A DNA stretch of 64,000 bases from NCBI GenBank assembly GCA_021732975.1, contig JAKFWC010000023.1:716198-780197 (forward strand), read 5' to 3'. This stretch comes from Planctomycetaceae bacterium (GTDB lineage Bacteria; Planctomycetota; Planctomycetia; Planctomycetales; Planctomycetaceae). A program made the translations under genes and the position numbers. The notes below the pieces were generated by a model, which saw nothing but the letters and a program-made list of their open reading frames with translations, ran no database searches and had not been told where the DNA came from. Below are positions 9,167 to 16,964 of this stretch, piece by piece; position 1 is the stretch's first letter; every line of letters starts with the position of its first letter.

Positions 9167-10396
9167 ATGCCCGCTAATTCCTTACCCTCGTCACGCCGCA
9201 GCATCCGCTTCATCATGCTGGCCGGCATCGCGCTGTCGGTGCTCGTCGCAGTCGGACTGTATCGATCTGCGACCGACACGCCCGAAGCACAACTCGCCCG
9301 AGCACGCCAACGAACCGAACATCCTGCCCAAACCTTGGCGGTGGTTCGCGCACTCATTCAATCCGCCCAAGGAGATTTTCCGGAAGCCGAGGTCTTTGAG
9401 TGTCAGTTGCTGCTGCGGATGAAGAAAACGAACGAAGCCAAGTCTCGGTTCGCCGCGATTCGTCACCCGGAAGCGTGCGGTCCCGAGTCACTGGCACTGC
9501 TGGCGGAATTGGCTCAGGCCCATGGAGAAAACGCCCTGGCCGCACGCGCGCTGTTCGCGACGGGTGACTACGTCCAGCGGAATCCGAAGCGGTTGAAGCT
9601 TCTTATCTACGTTCTTTACTCGCAACAAGACTCCGACGAACCCGAAGGACGAATTCTGCAGCTCTGCGAGGAGTATGCCCGACTCGTTCCCGATGATGCT
9701 TTTCCATGGCTGATCAGCTCCAGTCTCTATCATGAACGAGGGGTTCCAAACCTGGCCGTCCGAGCGTATCGGGAAACGCTCCAGCGCGCGTTGCCTGTGG
9801 AAGAAGTGCACCGGGTACGGATGCAGCTTGTTCAACTCGAACTGCTCCTCGGTGAACTGAAGCAGGCCCGCGAACATTGCAATGCGTTGTTGCAGGAAAC
9901 CCGCGATCCCGCCGCCTTGAAGATGGTCACCGCCATGCATGCCGAGTTGCTGCAGCGTGAAGGCCAGCCTGCCGAAGCATTAGCGTTGCTGGACAAGCTG
10001 CTGGCGGAGACACCGGAATGGACGAAGGCTCGCGCGCTGCGCGGCCGCTGTCGCTTTGAACTGCAAGATTACGCTGGCGCAGTAAGCGATCTCTCGACTG
10101 CGGTCCGTCAAAATGAGTTCGATCAACAGACGCACTACGTTCTGGCACAGGCCTACCGACAACTCAAAGAGACGGCACGCGCGGACGCTCACTTCGATCG
10201 CAGTCGCGAACTGAGCGACATCGGCGCCCAGATTCTCACGCTGGAAAGCCAACTCCGCAACGATTTGTACAACCGCGACCTGAAGCTGCGACTGGCTGAT
10301 CTCAACGATAAACTCGGCGACAAGGAAAAAGCGGCCGCATGGCGTCGCGGTGCGCAGAAACTCCGGTACTCCGAACCTCTGCCGGTGGTTCCATAG
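9167..10396 (+). CDS. Membrane-anchored TPR protein, 409 aa
   Basis: The start is basic, followed by one helix (FIMLAGIALSVLVAVGLY, residues 15-32). The remainder is TPR-like helical repeats typical of protein scaffolds, for example the pair around GQPAEALALLDKLLAETPEW and YAGAVSDLSTAVRQNE. It is probably anchored in the membrane with repeats outside the cytoplasm. It lies 47 bases after the FG-GAP/ASPIC gene on the same strand, so co-transcription is likely. The layout (basic start, helix, TPR) equals the N-terminal half of the fusion at 2174. It meets the membrane gene pair tail to tail with 37 bases between. Confidence 0.8.
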   Translation: MPANSLPSSRRSIRFIMLAGIALSVLVAVGLYRSATDTPEAQLARARQRTEHPAQTLAVVRALIQSAQGDFPEAEVFECQLLLRMKKTNEAKSRFAAIRHPEACGPESLALLAELAQAHGENALAARALFATGDYVQRNPKRLKLLIYVLYSQQDSDEPEGRILQLCEEYARLVPDDAFPWLISSSLYHERGVPNLAVRAYRETLQRALPVEEVHRVRMQLVQLELLLGELKQAREHCNALLQETRDPAALKMVTAMHAELLQREGQPAEALALLDKLLAETPEWTKARALRGRCRFELQDYAGAVSDLSTAVRQNEFDQQTHYVLAQAYRQLKETARADAHFDRSRELSDIGAQILTLESQLRNDLYNRDLKLRLADLNDKLGDKEKAAAWRRGAQKLRYSEPLPVVP

Positions 10397-10433
10397 CCAT
10401 CCCACAGCGCGAACGTTAGCGCCCCCGAGACGC

Positions 10434-10619
10434 TCAATCGTTGCCCTTTTCCTCCGTGGAAAATGCGAATTCATACGGACGGCTGGCGAACCAGAAGAAC
10501 GTGGTAAACCAGAACCACAGCAGGATATGGCTGAGGATGTAGACCGCGAACGGGAATGGCACGTTCGCACCTTGCGAAAGCAGGAAGATGCTCATCGAGA
10601 AATAACCCGCGAGAGTCAT
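10434..10619 (-). CDS. Small membrane protein, second gene of an overlapping pair
   Basis: 61 aa starting at the ATG inside TGATG (its A is shared with the stop of the upstream gene). Two hydrophobic helices, about residues 3-18 and 22-44, with an aromatic-rich middle (LWFWFTTFFWF) and a charged tail EFAFSTEEKGND. No family is recognised. The one-base overlap suggests translational coupling; alternatively the two frames are one gene split by a frameshift, and the hydrophobic profile fits either. Confidence 0.5.
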   Translation of the reverse strand: MTLAGYFSMSIFLLSQGANVPFPFAVYILSHILLWFWFTTFFWFASRPYEFAFSTEEKGND

Positions 10620-10831
10620 CAACCGCTCAGCGTTGTCTGCGAATGTGTCAGCAGCCACGCGGTGAGGCTTCCGGACAGCACGCCGACCGAGATCACCATG
10701 ACCGGAAACCATCCCATTCCCAACTGTACCAGTTTGGAATAGATGTAAAGGTCGTACCCAAGGACCAGGAAGAAAATGATGCGTTGTGTGCCGCGGAGAC
10801 GGCTCAGAAATCGTTGACTGCGGGCGAGCAT
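10619..10831 (-). CDS. Small membrane protein, first gene of an overlapping pair
   Basis: 70 aa: a basic start (MLARSQRFLSRLRGTQR) then two helices (IIFFLVLGYDLYIYSKLVQ and WFPVMVISVGVLSGSLTAWLL). AAAGG lies six bases before ATG 10831; an ATG at 10834 sits too close to it. Function is unknown. It stops in the TGATG that starts the next membrane gene and is divergent from the pilin at 11203. Confidence 0.5.
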   Translation of the reverse strand: MLARSQRFLSRLRGTQRIIFFLVLGYDLYIYSKLVQLGMGWFPVMVISVGVLSGSLTAWLLTHSQTTLSG

Positions 10832-11202
10832 CATTTACCTTTCTTGCAGCCATCGCTATCGAGTGAGCGGTCCTGCTGCTGGTTTACGGCTGAGAATGCG
10901 TTGTCAAATCAGTTGTTCATTTGCGTTCATTATGGCCGTTTGTGCTCTAGTGGTTTTTGTGCGCTTTGCTGATCCCTTTAGCATCATCGCCTGCGAAATG
11001 AATCGCGACACATTGATGTTCACTAGGCTTTGACATATCGAATTACATAGAACAATCAAATCGCTGTAGAAATAGCGGCTTTGAGCGCCGGCGGCCGTAT
11101 TTTTGTCCTTCGGCATCAATTTCGCGATGACGGAACATGCGGCGCACCACATGAGGTGTCGGTCCGCGCTTATTCTTCTCCTGATTTAAGGAACGTTCGT
11201 AA
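10832..11202. promoter_or_regulatory. 371-bp divergent regulatory region
   Basis: This region lies between the membrane pair (minus) and pilin 2 (plus) and holds no credible gene. It is visibly AT-richer than its surroundings. TTGACA at 11030-11035 is a good -35 but no convincing -10 follows at 16-18 bases. AAGGAAC nine bases before 11203 is the pilin's ribosome binding site. Confidence 0.3.
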
Positions 11203-12120
11203 ATGGTCTCGTTGTCGAAGCGTCGGAGCGGCTTCACGCTCATTGAACTCCTGGTGGTAATTGCGATCATTGCCATCCTGATTGCGCTGCTGTTGCCCGC
11301 CGTGCAGCAAGCCCGCGAATCTGCCAGGCGAACGCAGTGTCGCAATCATATGAAGCAGCTCGGCCTGGCGATGCACAATTACCATGACCAGTTCAATGTG
11401 CTGCCTTACGGCGTGATGAATGCCGGAACGTTCCATGTTCGCGATACGTGGATGCAACAGATTCTACCGAACCTCGACCAGGCCCCCTTGTACAACCAGT
11501 ATCAGGCCTCCACGCTGCAATGGGTCATGGACATCCCGACGGCCATTCGCGATGCCGTGCTTCCCACGTTGATGTGCCCCTCTGATCCTTCGGGGCCGGC
11601 GCGCGGTGCCTCGGGGCCAACACGCTCGGGCGGTGACGGCTTCCAGGGCAATTACGTGATGTGCATCGGCAAGACGCAGAACTACAACGTCGATAACGGC
11701 GGTCTGTTCTGGAACAATTCCTCGTCGCGGCTGCGCGATGTCATCGACGGGACGAGCAATACCATCCTCGGCAGCGAAGTCATGATTCGTGGTAAAGCCA
11801 ACACCGGTGGCTGGGGTGAAGGTGGCGGCTATTGGGGTGGCGGCGAAGGGGGCGGCTACGGCTTCACCACGCTCGAACCACCCAACACAGCGATTACCGA
11901 CCAGGTTTACGCCTGCAAAAACACCACTTGGCCGAACGCGCCGTGCCAGTCGATGACGACTTATGCCACCCAGCGCATCTTCGCTCGCAGCTACCACGTG
12001 GGCGGCGTGCATGCGGTGATGGCCGATGGTGCCGTGCGGTTCATCTCCAGCAATGTGGACCGTGTGACCTTCCAGAATCTCGGTTCCCGGATGGGGAACG
12101 AAACGCTGGGTGAGTTCTAA
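11203..12120 (+). CDS. DUF1559 prepilin-like (H-X9-DG) protein, pair 2
   Basis: 305 aa. The short leader MVSLSKRRSG ends at the G/F cleavage site of [17 protein letters not shown], then the conserved AVQQARESARRTQC. A Gly-rich segment lies near residues 203-220 (GEGGGYWGGGEGGG), absent from the other copies and possibly a flexible surface loop. HVGGVHAVMADG is the H-X9-DG motif. Expected to be a prepilin-peptidase substrate on the cell surface. A hairpin at 12141 and a lipoprotein gene at 12288 follow, the same order as pair 1. Confidence 0.9.
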   Translation: MVSLSKRRSGFTLIELLVVIAIIAILIALLLPAVQQARESARRTQCRNHMKQLGLAMHNYHDQFNVLPYGVMNAGTFHVRDTWMQQILPNLDQAPLYNQYQASTLQWVMDIPTAIRDAVLPTLMCPSDPSGPARGASGPTRSGGDGFQGNYVMCIGKTQNYNVDNGGLFWNNSSSRLRDVIDGTSNTILGSEVMIRGKANTGGWGEGGGYWGGGEGGGYGFTTLEPPNTAITDQVYACKNTTWPNAPCQSMTTYATQRIFARSYHVGGVHAVMADGAVRFISSNVDRVTFQNLGSRMGNETLGEF

Positions 12121-12140
12121 GACGGTCTCGCTTCACTCGT

Positions 12141-12191
12141 GGCCTTCGCCATGCACGGTCGAAACACAACGGCCGTGCATCTGCGAAGGCC
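12141..12191 (+). terminator. Hairpin between pilin 2 and its lipoprotein gene
   Basis: The left arm GGCCTTCGC + ATGCACGG and right arm CCGTGCAT + GCGAAGGCC form a long stem interrupted by small bulges, with a loop of about 14 bases, 20 bases after the pilin stop. It is followed only by CTTTCGT, so it may attenuate or protect the upstream message rather than end it fully. Confidence 0.5.
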
Positions 12192-12287
12192 CTTTCGTAC
12201 CGATTGTCGCCTCTCGGGATAATGCGGCGCGACGGTTGGTTTCAGGCGATGGTTCGGTTCAGGGTCTTCTCGTTCAAGGTGGAAACG

Positions 12288-12701
12288 ATGTTCGTTCGTG
12301 TCGGTTCGCTATCGGTGCTGATGTTGGCTTCGCTCGTGGTCGGTGCCGGATGTGGCGGGAAGCCCAGCGGCCCCGTGACCTACAAAATCGCGGGAACGGT
12401 GCAATTCAATTCCGCTCCGGTGGAAGTCGGCGAGATTATCATTCGGAGTCAGGACGGAAAGCATGCCGCCGCGTCGGTGATCACGAACGGCAAGTACGAG
12501 CTGAAAGCGACGGAAGGGGCGAAGATCGTGGAAGTGACCGCACTCCGCGATGTCCCCGGCAAATTCCGTGAGGACAACCCCGGCGAGAAGGTGCCCGTCC
12601 GCGAGCAGTATATCCCCGCGAAGTACAATGCGAAGACCACGTTGAAACTCACTGTCGAGACCAATGACAATCTCGAAGCCAACTTCGATTTGGCAAAGTA
12701 A
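12288..12701 (+). CDS. Small lipoprotein with carboxypeptidase-regulatory-like fold, pair 2
   Basis: 137 aa. The signal peptide MFVRVGSLSVLMLASLVVGAGC ends in a relaxed lipobox. The body begins YKIAGTVQFNSAPVEVGEI and continues with beta strands ending in NLEANFDLAK, like the end of the pair 1 lipoprotein (NKADFDLTP). AAGGTGG lies just before ATG 12288, which decides the start over upstream in-frame codons. A strong terminator follows. Function unknown; presumed partner of the pilin at 11203. Confidence 0.7.
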   Translation: MFVRVGSLSVLMLASLVVGAGCGGKPSGPVTYKIAGTVQFNSAPVEVGEIIIRSQDGKHAAASVITNGKYELKATEGAKIVEVTALRDVPGKFREDNPGEKVPVREQYIPAKYNAKTTLKLTVETNDNLEANFDLAK

Positions 12702-12725
12702 GTGACCGCATTCGACTACTGCATC

Positions 12726-12763
12726 ACGACCTCGATCAACCGTGATCGAGGTCGTTTCGTTTT
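12726..12763 (+). terminator. Rho-independent terminator
   Basis: Perfect 13-bp stem ACGACCTCGATCA / TGATCGAGGTCGT with an ACCG loop, followed by TTCGTTTT. It ends the pilin 2-lipoprotein unit, which converges with the gene at 12857. Confidence 0.85.
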
Positions 12764-12856
12764 GACATTGATCGAACCTAAACAAAATGATCGTGATGAG
12801 ACAATGATCATCACGGCCCAAGGTTCATGTCAATGTGCGACTTGCAGGGCCAGAGA

Positions 12857-14140
12857 TCACTGCGGCCACTTGTAACTCGGATAGACCAACGGAATCTTCC
12901 GCTTCGCAAGTTCCTGCACGAAAGCTTGGCGGCTGACCGGATTGTTGCCCTGGCGAACCGTGTAAAACTGTTTTTGCATCAGTTCAAAGAATCCCGCATT
13001 CCCCGACGTGAAGCCCGCGTTGACAAACTGTGTGTTGTAGTCCTTCATGTGGTCCTGAAGCGTGTAACCCGGGCGGCGATAGAAGTAGCGCGTGCCTTTA
13101 ACACGGTTGAAAATATACCGGGCATCGTTCTTCTGCCCGGCCGTGCCCACGAAATCGCGATCGGCGTTGGATGCCTGCAGGATGTTGACGGTACTGAACC
13201 GGTTCGTCAGTTCTCGATCCATAATCTCGAACAGACCGATCGGCTGGCCGGTGGTTGCGTCGGCACAGCGAAAGTTGAGTTTCGGGTCGTGAATGTAGAA
13301 ATCCCACGTTCCGTCGACGGCTTGCTCGGGGATAACGACCGACATGTGGGTAAGCCCCGAAGCCGGGTCGCCAAAGTCGATGATCAGCGCGTCGATATCG
13401 AATGAGAGCAGCAGTTTCTGCAGCATCACCGCGAATCCGCCGCAGACGACGCCACCACGATCACGGCGAAAGAATTCGTGATACGCGAACGACACATCGC
13501 TCTTGACGATGATCGGCAGCGTATGGTTGGAATCCTGTTGAACCAGCGCGTCGTCCACGTTGTTGGCAATCCAGTGCAACAGCAGATTGGCCACGGTGCG
13601 GGTGTCGTTCAAGAAGAGGGCCTGCTGCAATCCGGGAACCCGGGCTGTTAGTTCCTCACGAAGCTGGCGATCGTCGGGAACCGGTGCGATGTTCAGATCT
13701 AACGAGCTGTCGGGAGCAATCGTCACAGTGCAGATCGATTCGTACGGGACGAAGGCCCGTTCGACCCGTCCGTTCCCCGCTTCGAGCCGCAGCAGCGTGT
13801 ATTGATTTCCCGGTCTTAACACCGAGTATGGCAGCAGCGTGAAGGTGTCGGCACCGGTTTTTCCCGGCTCCAGTCCAATCTCGCCCGCACGGTACCACAA
13901 TGTCGTCGGTGCTCCTTCTTCACCGGAGAGCGACGCCACCTTGATGGTGGCCGTCGACGAACTCTGATTCACAGAAACAATTGATCCGCAGCCGCTCAAC
14001 AGTAGCAGACAGAAGAATCCCCCGTAGATTGCCCAAAACCGAAACGGGTTCTTGCCGGGAGACTGCGAATGTGTCGGGGGCGTCGTCGGGAATGCAGCGA
14101 ATCGGTTTCCCATACGGGACGCGAATTGGGAATTGATCAT
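12857..14140 (-). CDS. Lipoprotein with transglutaminase-like (papain-fold) core
   Basis: 427 aa. A long n-region leads to a hydrophobic stretch ending in a lipobox (LLLLSGC), giving an envelope lipoprotein. Residues about 230-290 hold RGGVVCGGFAVMLQKLL, LTHMSVVIP and YIHDPKLNF, which gives a Cys...His...Asp order as in transglutaminase-like cysteine proteases. The substrate is unknown; in such envelope proteins it may be a peptide crosslink. GGAAAG seven bases before ATG 14140 decides the start. The family call rests on the motif order only. Confidence 0.6.
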   Translation of the reverse strand: MINSQFASRMGNRFAAFPTTPPTHSQSPGKNPFRFWAIYGGFFCLLLLSGCGSIVSVNQSSSTATIKVASLSGEEGAPTTLWYRAGEIGLEPGKTGADTFTLLPYSVLRPGNQYTLLRLEAGNGRVERAFVPYESICTVTIAPDSSLDLNIAPVPDDRQLREELTARVPGLQQALFLNDTRTVANLLLHWIANNVDDALVQQDSNHTLPIIVKSDVSFAYHEFFRRDRGGVVCGGFAVMLQKLLLSFDIDALIIDFGDPASGLTHMSVVIPEQAVDGTWDFYIHDPKLNFRCADATTGQPIGLFEIMDRELTNRFSTVNILQASNADRDFVGTAGQKNDARYIFNRVKGTRYFYRRPGYTLQDHMKDYNTQFVNAGFTSGNAGFFELMQKQFYTVRQGNNPVSRQAFVQELAKRKIPLVYPSYKWPQ

Positions 14141-14420
14141 GCCACTTTCCAGAGTCGGGCTTCCGACAACCGCGCGGAGATGCAGTCCCGCGCGGGGTGA
14201 AGCGATCTCCTTATTTCACCATTGACGACCCACCGGTGTCATGGAGAAATTGGTGGCATCCTGCCGAAGAAGGGGCAAGGGCGACGAATTCTGGCAATCA
14301 TTCGGATGCTTTGCACTCGTTGCGATTCTGCAACATGCTGGGTTAGACCTTGCCAAAGCCACGGCATGAGGGTGTGGAAAAGTTTGAAATTCTGCCGGAT
14401 TTCGAGCCGATGTCGTTCAG

Positions 14421-15368
14421 CTATCCGCGGGGATGGCACCGCTCGTGGATCGCCTTGATGCGACTGTGGTCCACCTGCGTGTAGATTTGCGTGGTGCGAA
14501 TGCTGGCGTGTCCCAGCAGTTCCTGCAGCGCTCGGATTTCCGCCCCGCCGGCGAGCATGTGCGTGGCAAAGCTGTGACGCAGCGTGTGCGGACTTACTTC
14601 GCGACTGGCCCCAATTCGCGCAGCGTACCGTTTCACCAGTTTCCACACCGTGATGCGCGAGAGCGGTAGGCCCCGTCGCGAGACCAGCAGCGGTGCCGAC
14701 GGATCATTCATCCCCACGAGCAATCGCTCGTGTTGCAGGTACGCTTCAAGCGCCGCACGCGCAACCGGGTTGAGCGACACCATCCGCTCCTTGTTTCCCT
14801 TCCCTACGCACCGGCAATACCCCTCGGCGATAAACACGTCCCGCAGTGTCAACGAGCAAACTTCCGAAGCGCGGCAGCCCGTGGCATACAAGAGCGCGAG
14901 CAGTGCTCGATCGCGCCGCGGCCACGCATCGTGATTGCTCGGCGCCGCCAGGAGTTCGTCGACCTTGTCCGGGCTGAGCACTTTCGGAAGGTACTGCCAC
15001 AGCTTCGGCGAGTTGACGAGATCGACAATACTGGCTTCGATGATCCCTTCGAGCATCAGATAGCGGAAGAACATCTTGACCGAGACGAGATTACGAGCAA
15101 TCGATGTCGTGGCCAGACCGCGGTCGTGCAATGTTTGCAGGTAGTCAGTGAACAGTGTGACCGTGAGTTCACGAAACGTGGACGGACCGTGTTCGCTGTA
15201 CCATTCGCAAAAGCGGGTCAGGTCGCGGGAATACGCAGCGACCGTGTTTTCCGCAAGCCCGCATTCGGCCCGCAGATATTGGCCGAAGAGCGTTACGAAT
15301 TGGCCGGGATCCATTGATCGCCGCGGGGCGGATGAATCGACCGTGGCCGGACGCCGACGCGGTGGCAT
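14421..15368 (-). CDS. Tyrosine recombinase XerC/XerD family
   Basis: 315 aa, about the size of XerC/XerD (near 300). The N-terminal SAM-like core-binding domain spans about residues 20-110 and the catalytic domain from about 130. The active-site set is complete: Arg in TGCRASEV, Lys in GKGNKERMV, HTLRHSF, His in LLGHASI and the nucleophile Tyr in TTQIYTQV. Xer proteins resolve chromosome dimers at dif. There is no phage or integron context nearby and no recognisable att duplication, so a housekeeping Xer role is more likely than a mobile integrase. XerC and XerD cannot be told apart here. Confidence 0.9.
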   Translation of the reverse strand: MPPRRRPATVDSSAPRRSMDPGQFVTLFGQYLRAECGLAENTVAAYSRDLTRFCEWYSEHGPSTFRELTVTLFTDYLQTLHDRGLATTSIARNLVSVKMFFRYLMLEGIIEASIVDLVNSPKLWQYLPKVLSPDKVDELLAAPSNHDAWPRRDRALLALLYATGCRASEVCSLTLRDVFIAEGYCRCVGKGNKERMVSLNPVARAALEAYLQHERLLVGMNDPSAPLLVSRRGLPLSRITVWKLVKRYAARIGASREVSPHTLRHSFATHMLAGGAEIRALQELLGHASIRTTQIYTQVDHSRIKAIHERCHPRG

Positions 15369-15478
15369 AGTTGGAACTCCACAGAAAGCCCGTTCCGTGG
15401 CGCATCGGTCGATTCACTGTGAGCCTTGAGTCAAAGTTCGATTCCGCGGGGATTTCCTTCCCGGCGACATCACATCCG

Positions 15479-15556
15479 GTGTGCCACGGCCGTGTTGGCC
15501 GTGCGAAGTGGCAAAACGCTCTGCGAAATCGCACGGCCGACACGGCCGTGGCACAC
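15479..15556 (+). repeat. Dispersed palindromic element, copy A
   Basis: 27-base arms (GTGTGCCACGGCCGTG... and its complement, one G:U-type difference) flank a 24-base centre containing AAGTGGCAAAACGC. The same element recurs at 24241, 37507 and 60298. It lies between a gene start and the preceding gene's end on the minus strand. Confidence 0.85.
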
Positions 15557-15564
15557 ACAATTAC

Positions 15565-16737
15565 TTACCGTTTGTCCGTGACGCGAATATCGATCCACAC
15601 CAGGCGATGATCGCTTGCGATGTTCGCGAGGTCCGCGCCGCTGTCCTTGAGATCGGGCCAGAAGACGCCCGTTGCTTTCAGCGGCAGATTCTTCGAGGGC
15701 AGCACATAATCGAGACGACCGAAGTGGGATGTCTTCAGCATGACGGAATCGGGAAAACGCTCGCGCGCACTGGCATCGGCGATGGCTCCCGCACTCTGTG
15801 GCTTGGGATCGATTAGCCGCGGGTGCTTGAGCAGACATTCAATCGGACGGATTCCGGCCACGGTGTCGCCGCGCTGCATGTCCGCATTGAGATCGCCCAG
15901 CACGATGAACGCCGCCTCGGCAGCGAACGGCGCGGTGCGACCAGCGTCATCGCGAATCCATTTTGCCGTATCGCCCCCGTTGAGGTAATCGCACCAGAAG
16001 CGCAACTCATCATGGTTGCGGCGGCCGTGTGCGTCTTCCGGACCGTCAAACACCGGCGGCGTGGGATGCGAGCACAGGAAATGCACCGTCTTCCCGTCGA
16101 GCTGAATCGGTACGTCCCAATGGCTCTTGCTCGACAGGCGAAAGACTTTCAATTGCTCGGCAGTGTAGAACTTTGGCCGGTCGCCCATACCATCGGGAAT
16201 CAGATTGCCGGGGACATCCTTCCAGAGCAGTTTGCGGAACGTACGGGCGTTCGCTTCGTCGATCGGGAACTTGCTGAGCAACGCCATTCCGTATTCGCCG
16301 GGATAGCGGCCGAATCCATAGGCGTCGTTCGGACCATCGGATTTGCCGTCGTTGTTGAGATCGATCCCCGTCGGCATGCCCGTGTTCGTCGCACGGTAAA
16401 ACAGATGCGGGTAGTCCAATCCGGCACCGTTGGAGTCATCCCCTTTCAGATAGCGTTCCACAAATGACCGAGCCGCATTCCGTTCAATGGGTCCGTCGGC
16501 ATCCACGGGGCCGGTGTAATCAATTTCGTTCAGCAGCAACACGTCCGGGCGAACCGTGCGGATGATGGCTGCCGCAGCTTTCAATTGGGGATTGTTGCCC
16601 TTGCCGTCGGCGTCTACATCCTGCAGTTTCTTCCAACTGAGTTCCTGCACATTGAATGTGGCGATGCGGACGGTGCCCTCGTCAGCCAAGAGAGTGACGG
16701 GCAGAAAAAACGCCGAGAGCAAGACCAGCGTGCGCAT
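15565..16737 (-). CDS. Secreted endonuclease/exonuclease/phosphatase (EEP) family protein
   Basis: 390 aa with a cleavable signal peptide (MRTLVLLSAFFLPVTLLA). EEP-fold marks are ATFNVQEL at the first strand, LLLNEIDY with the metal-binding Glu, GDLNAD and the C-terminal SDHRLVWIDI. Segments DADGKGNN and DLNNDGKSDG look like calcium-type loops. This type of extracytoplasmic EEP protein probably cleaves phosphodiesters or phosphate esters; the substrate is unknown. It is flanked by two unrelated inverted repeats, so it is likely a single-gene transcript. Confidence 0.85.
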   Translation of the reverse strand: MRTLVLLSAFFLPVTLLADEGTVRIATFNVQELSWKKLQDVDADGKGNNPQLKAAAAIIRTVRPDVLLLNEIDYTGPVDADGPIERNAARSFVERYLKGDDSNGAGLDYPHLFYRATNTGMPTGIDLNNDGKSDGPNDAYGFGRYPGEYGMALLSKFPIDEANARTFRKLLWKDVPGNLIPDGMGDRPKFYTAEQLKVFRLSSKSHWDVPIQLDGKTVHFLCSHPTPPVFDGPEDAHGRRNHDELRFWCDYLNGGDTAKWIRDDAGRTAPFAAEAAFIVLGDLNADMQRGDTVAGIRPIECLLKHPRLIDPKPQSAGAIADASARERFPDSVMLKTSHFGRLDYVLPSKNLPLKATGVFWPDLKDSGADLANIASDHRLVWIDIRVTDKR

Positions 16738-16778
16738 CGTTCGGCCTTTCGCATGTGTCCGTTGGCATTGTGTCGCAC

Positions 16779-16838
16779 AGCCCGGAGCGTGAGCGACGGA
16801 GGCTCGATCATTGGACTCCGTCGCTCACGCTCCGGGCT
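16779..16838. repeat. Perfect 23-bp-arm inverted repeat
   Basis: Arms AGCCCGGAGCGTGAGCGACG + GAG and their exact complement flank a 14-base centre. It lies between the DUF1501 gene's end and the EEP gene's start on the minus strand and has no U-run, so it is probably a dispersed repeat rather than a terminator. Confidence 0.8.
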
Positions 16839-16901
16839 GGGATTGTGGGATTACACGTGCATTGTCCGAGCGGCTGTGAAGTTATGATGTGCGCGTAAGA
16901 C

Positions 16902-16937
16902 CAAAAAAGAAACCCAGGGAAAGCCTCCCCTGGGTTT
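16902..16937 (-). terminator. Rho-independent terminator of the DUF1501 gene
   Basis: Read on the minus strand, a 10-bp stem AAACCCAGGG / CCCTGGGTTT is followed by a T-rich run (TTTCTTTTTT), about 27 bases after the DUF1501 stop. Confidence 0.8.
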
Positions 16938-16964
16938 CGGTACGTTCTGTTTGAACAATCGATG

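Noticed and set aside
10434..10853. One 139-aa gene on the minus strand
   Set aside because: Its first half is basic, low-complexity sequence out of frame with the good membrane protein at 10619-10831; the TGATG pair explains both hydrophobic parts better.
14421..15368. Mobile-element integrase
   Set aside because: All Xer active-site residues and normal Xer size, with no att duplication, tRNA target, cargo or phage genes nearby.
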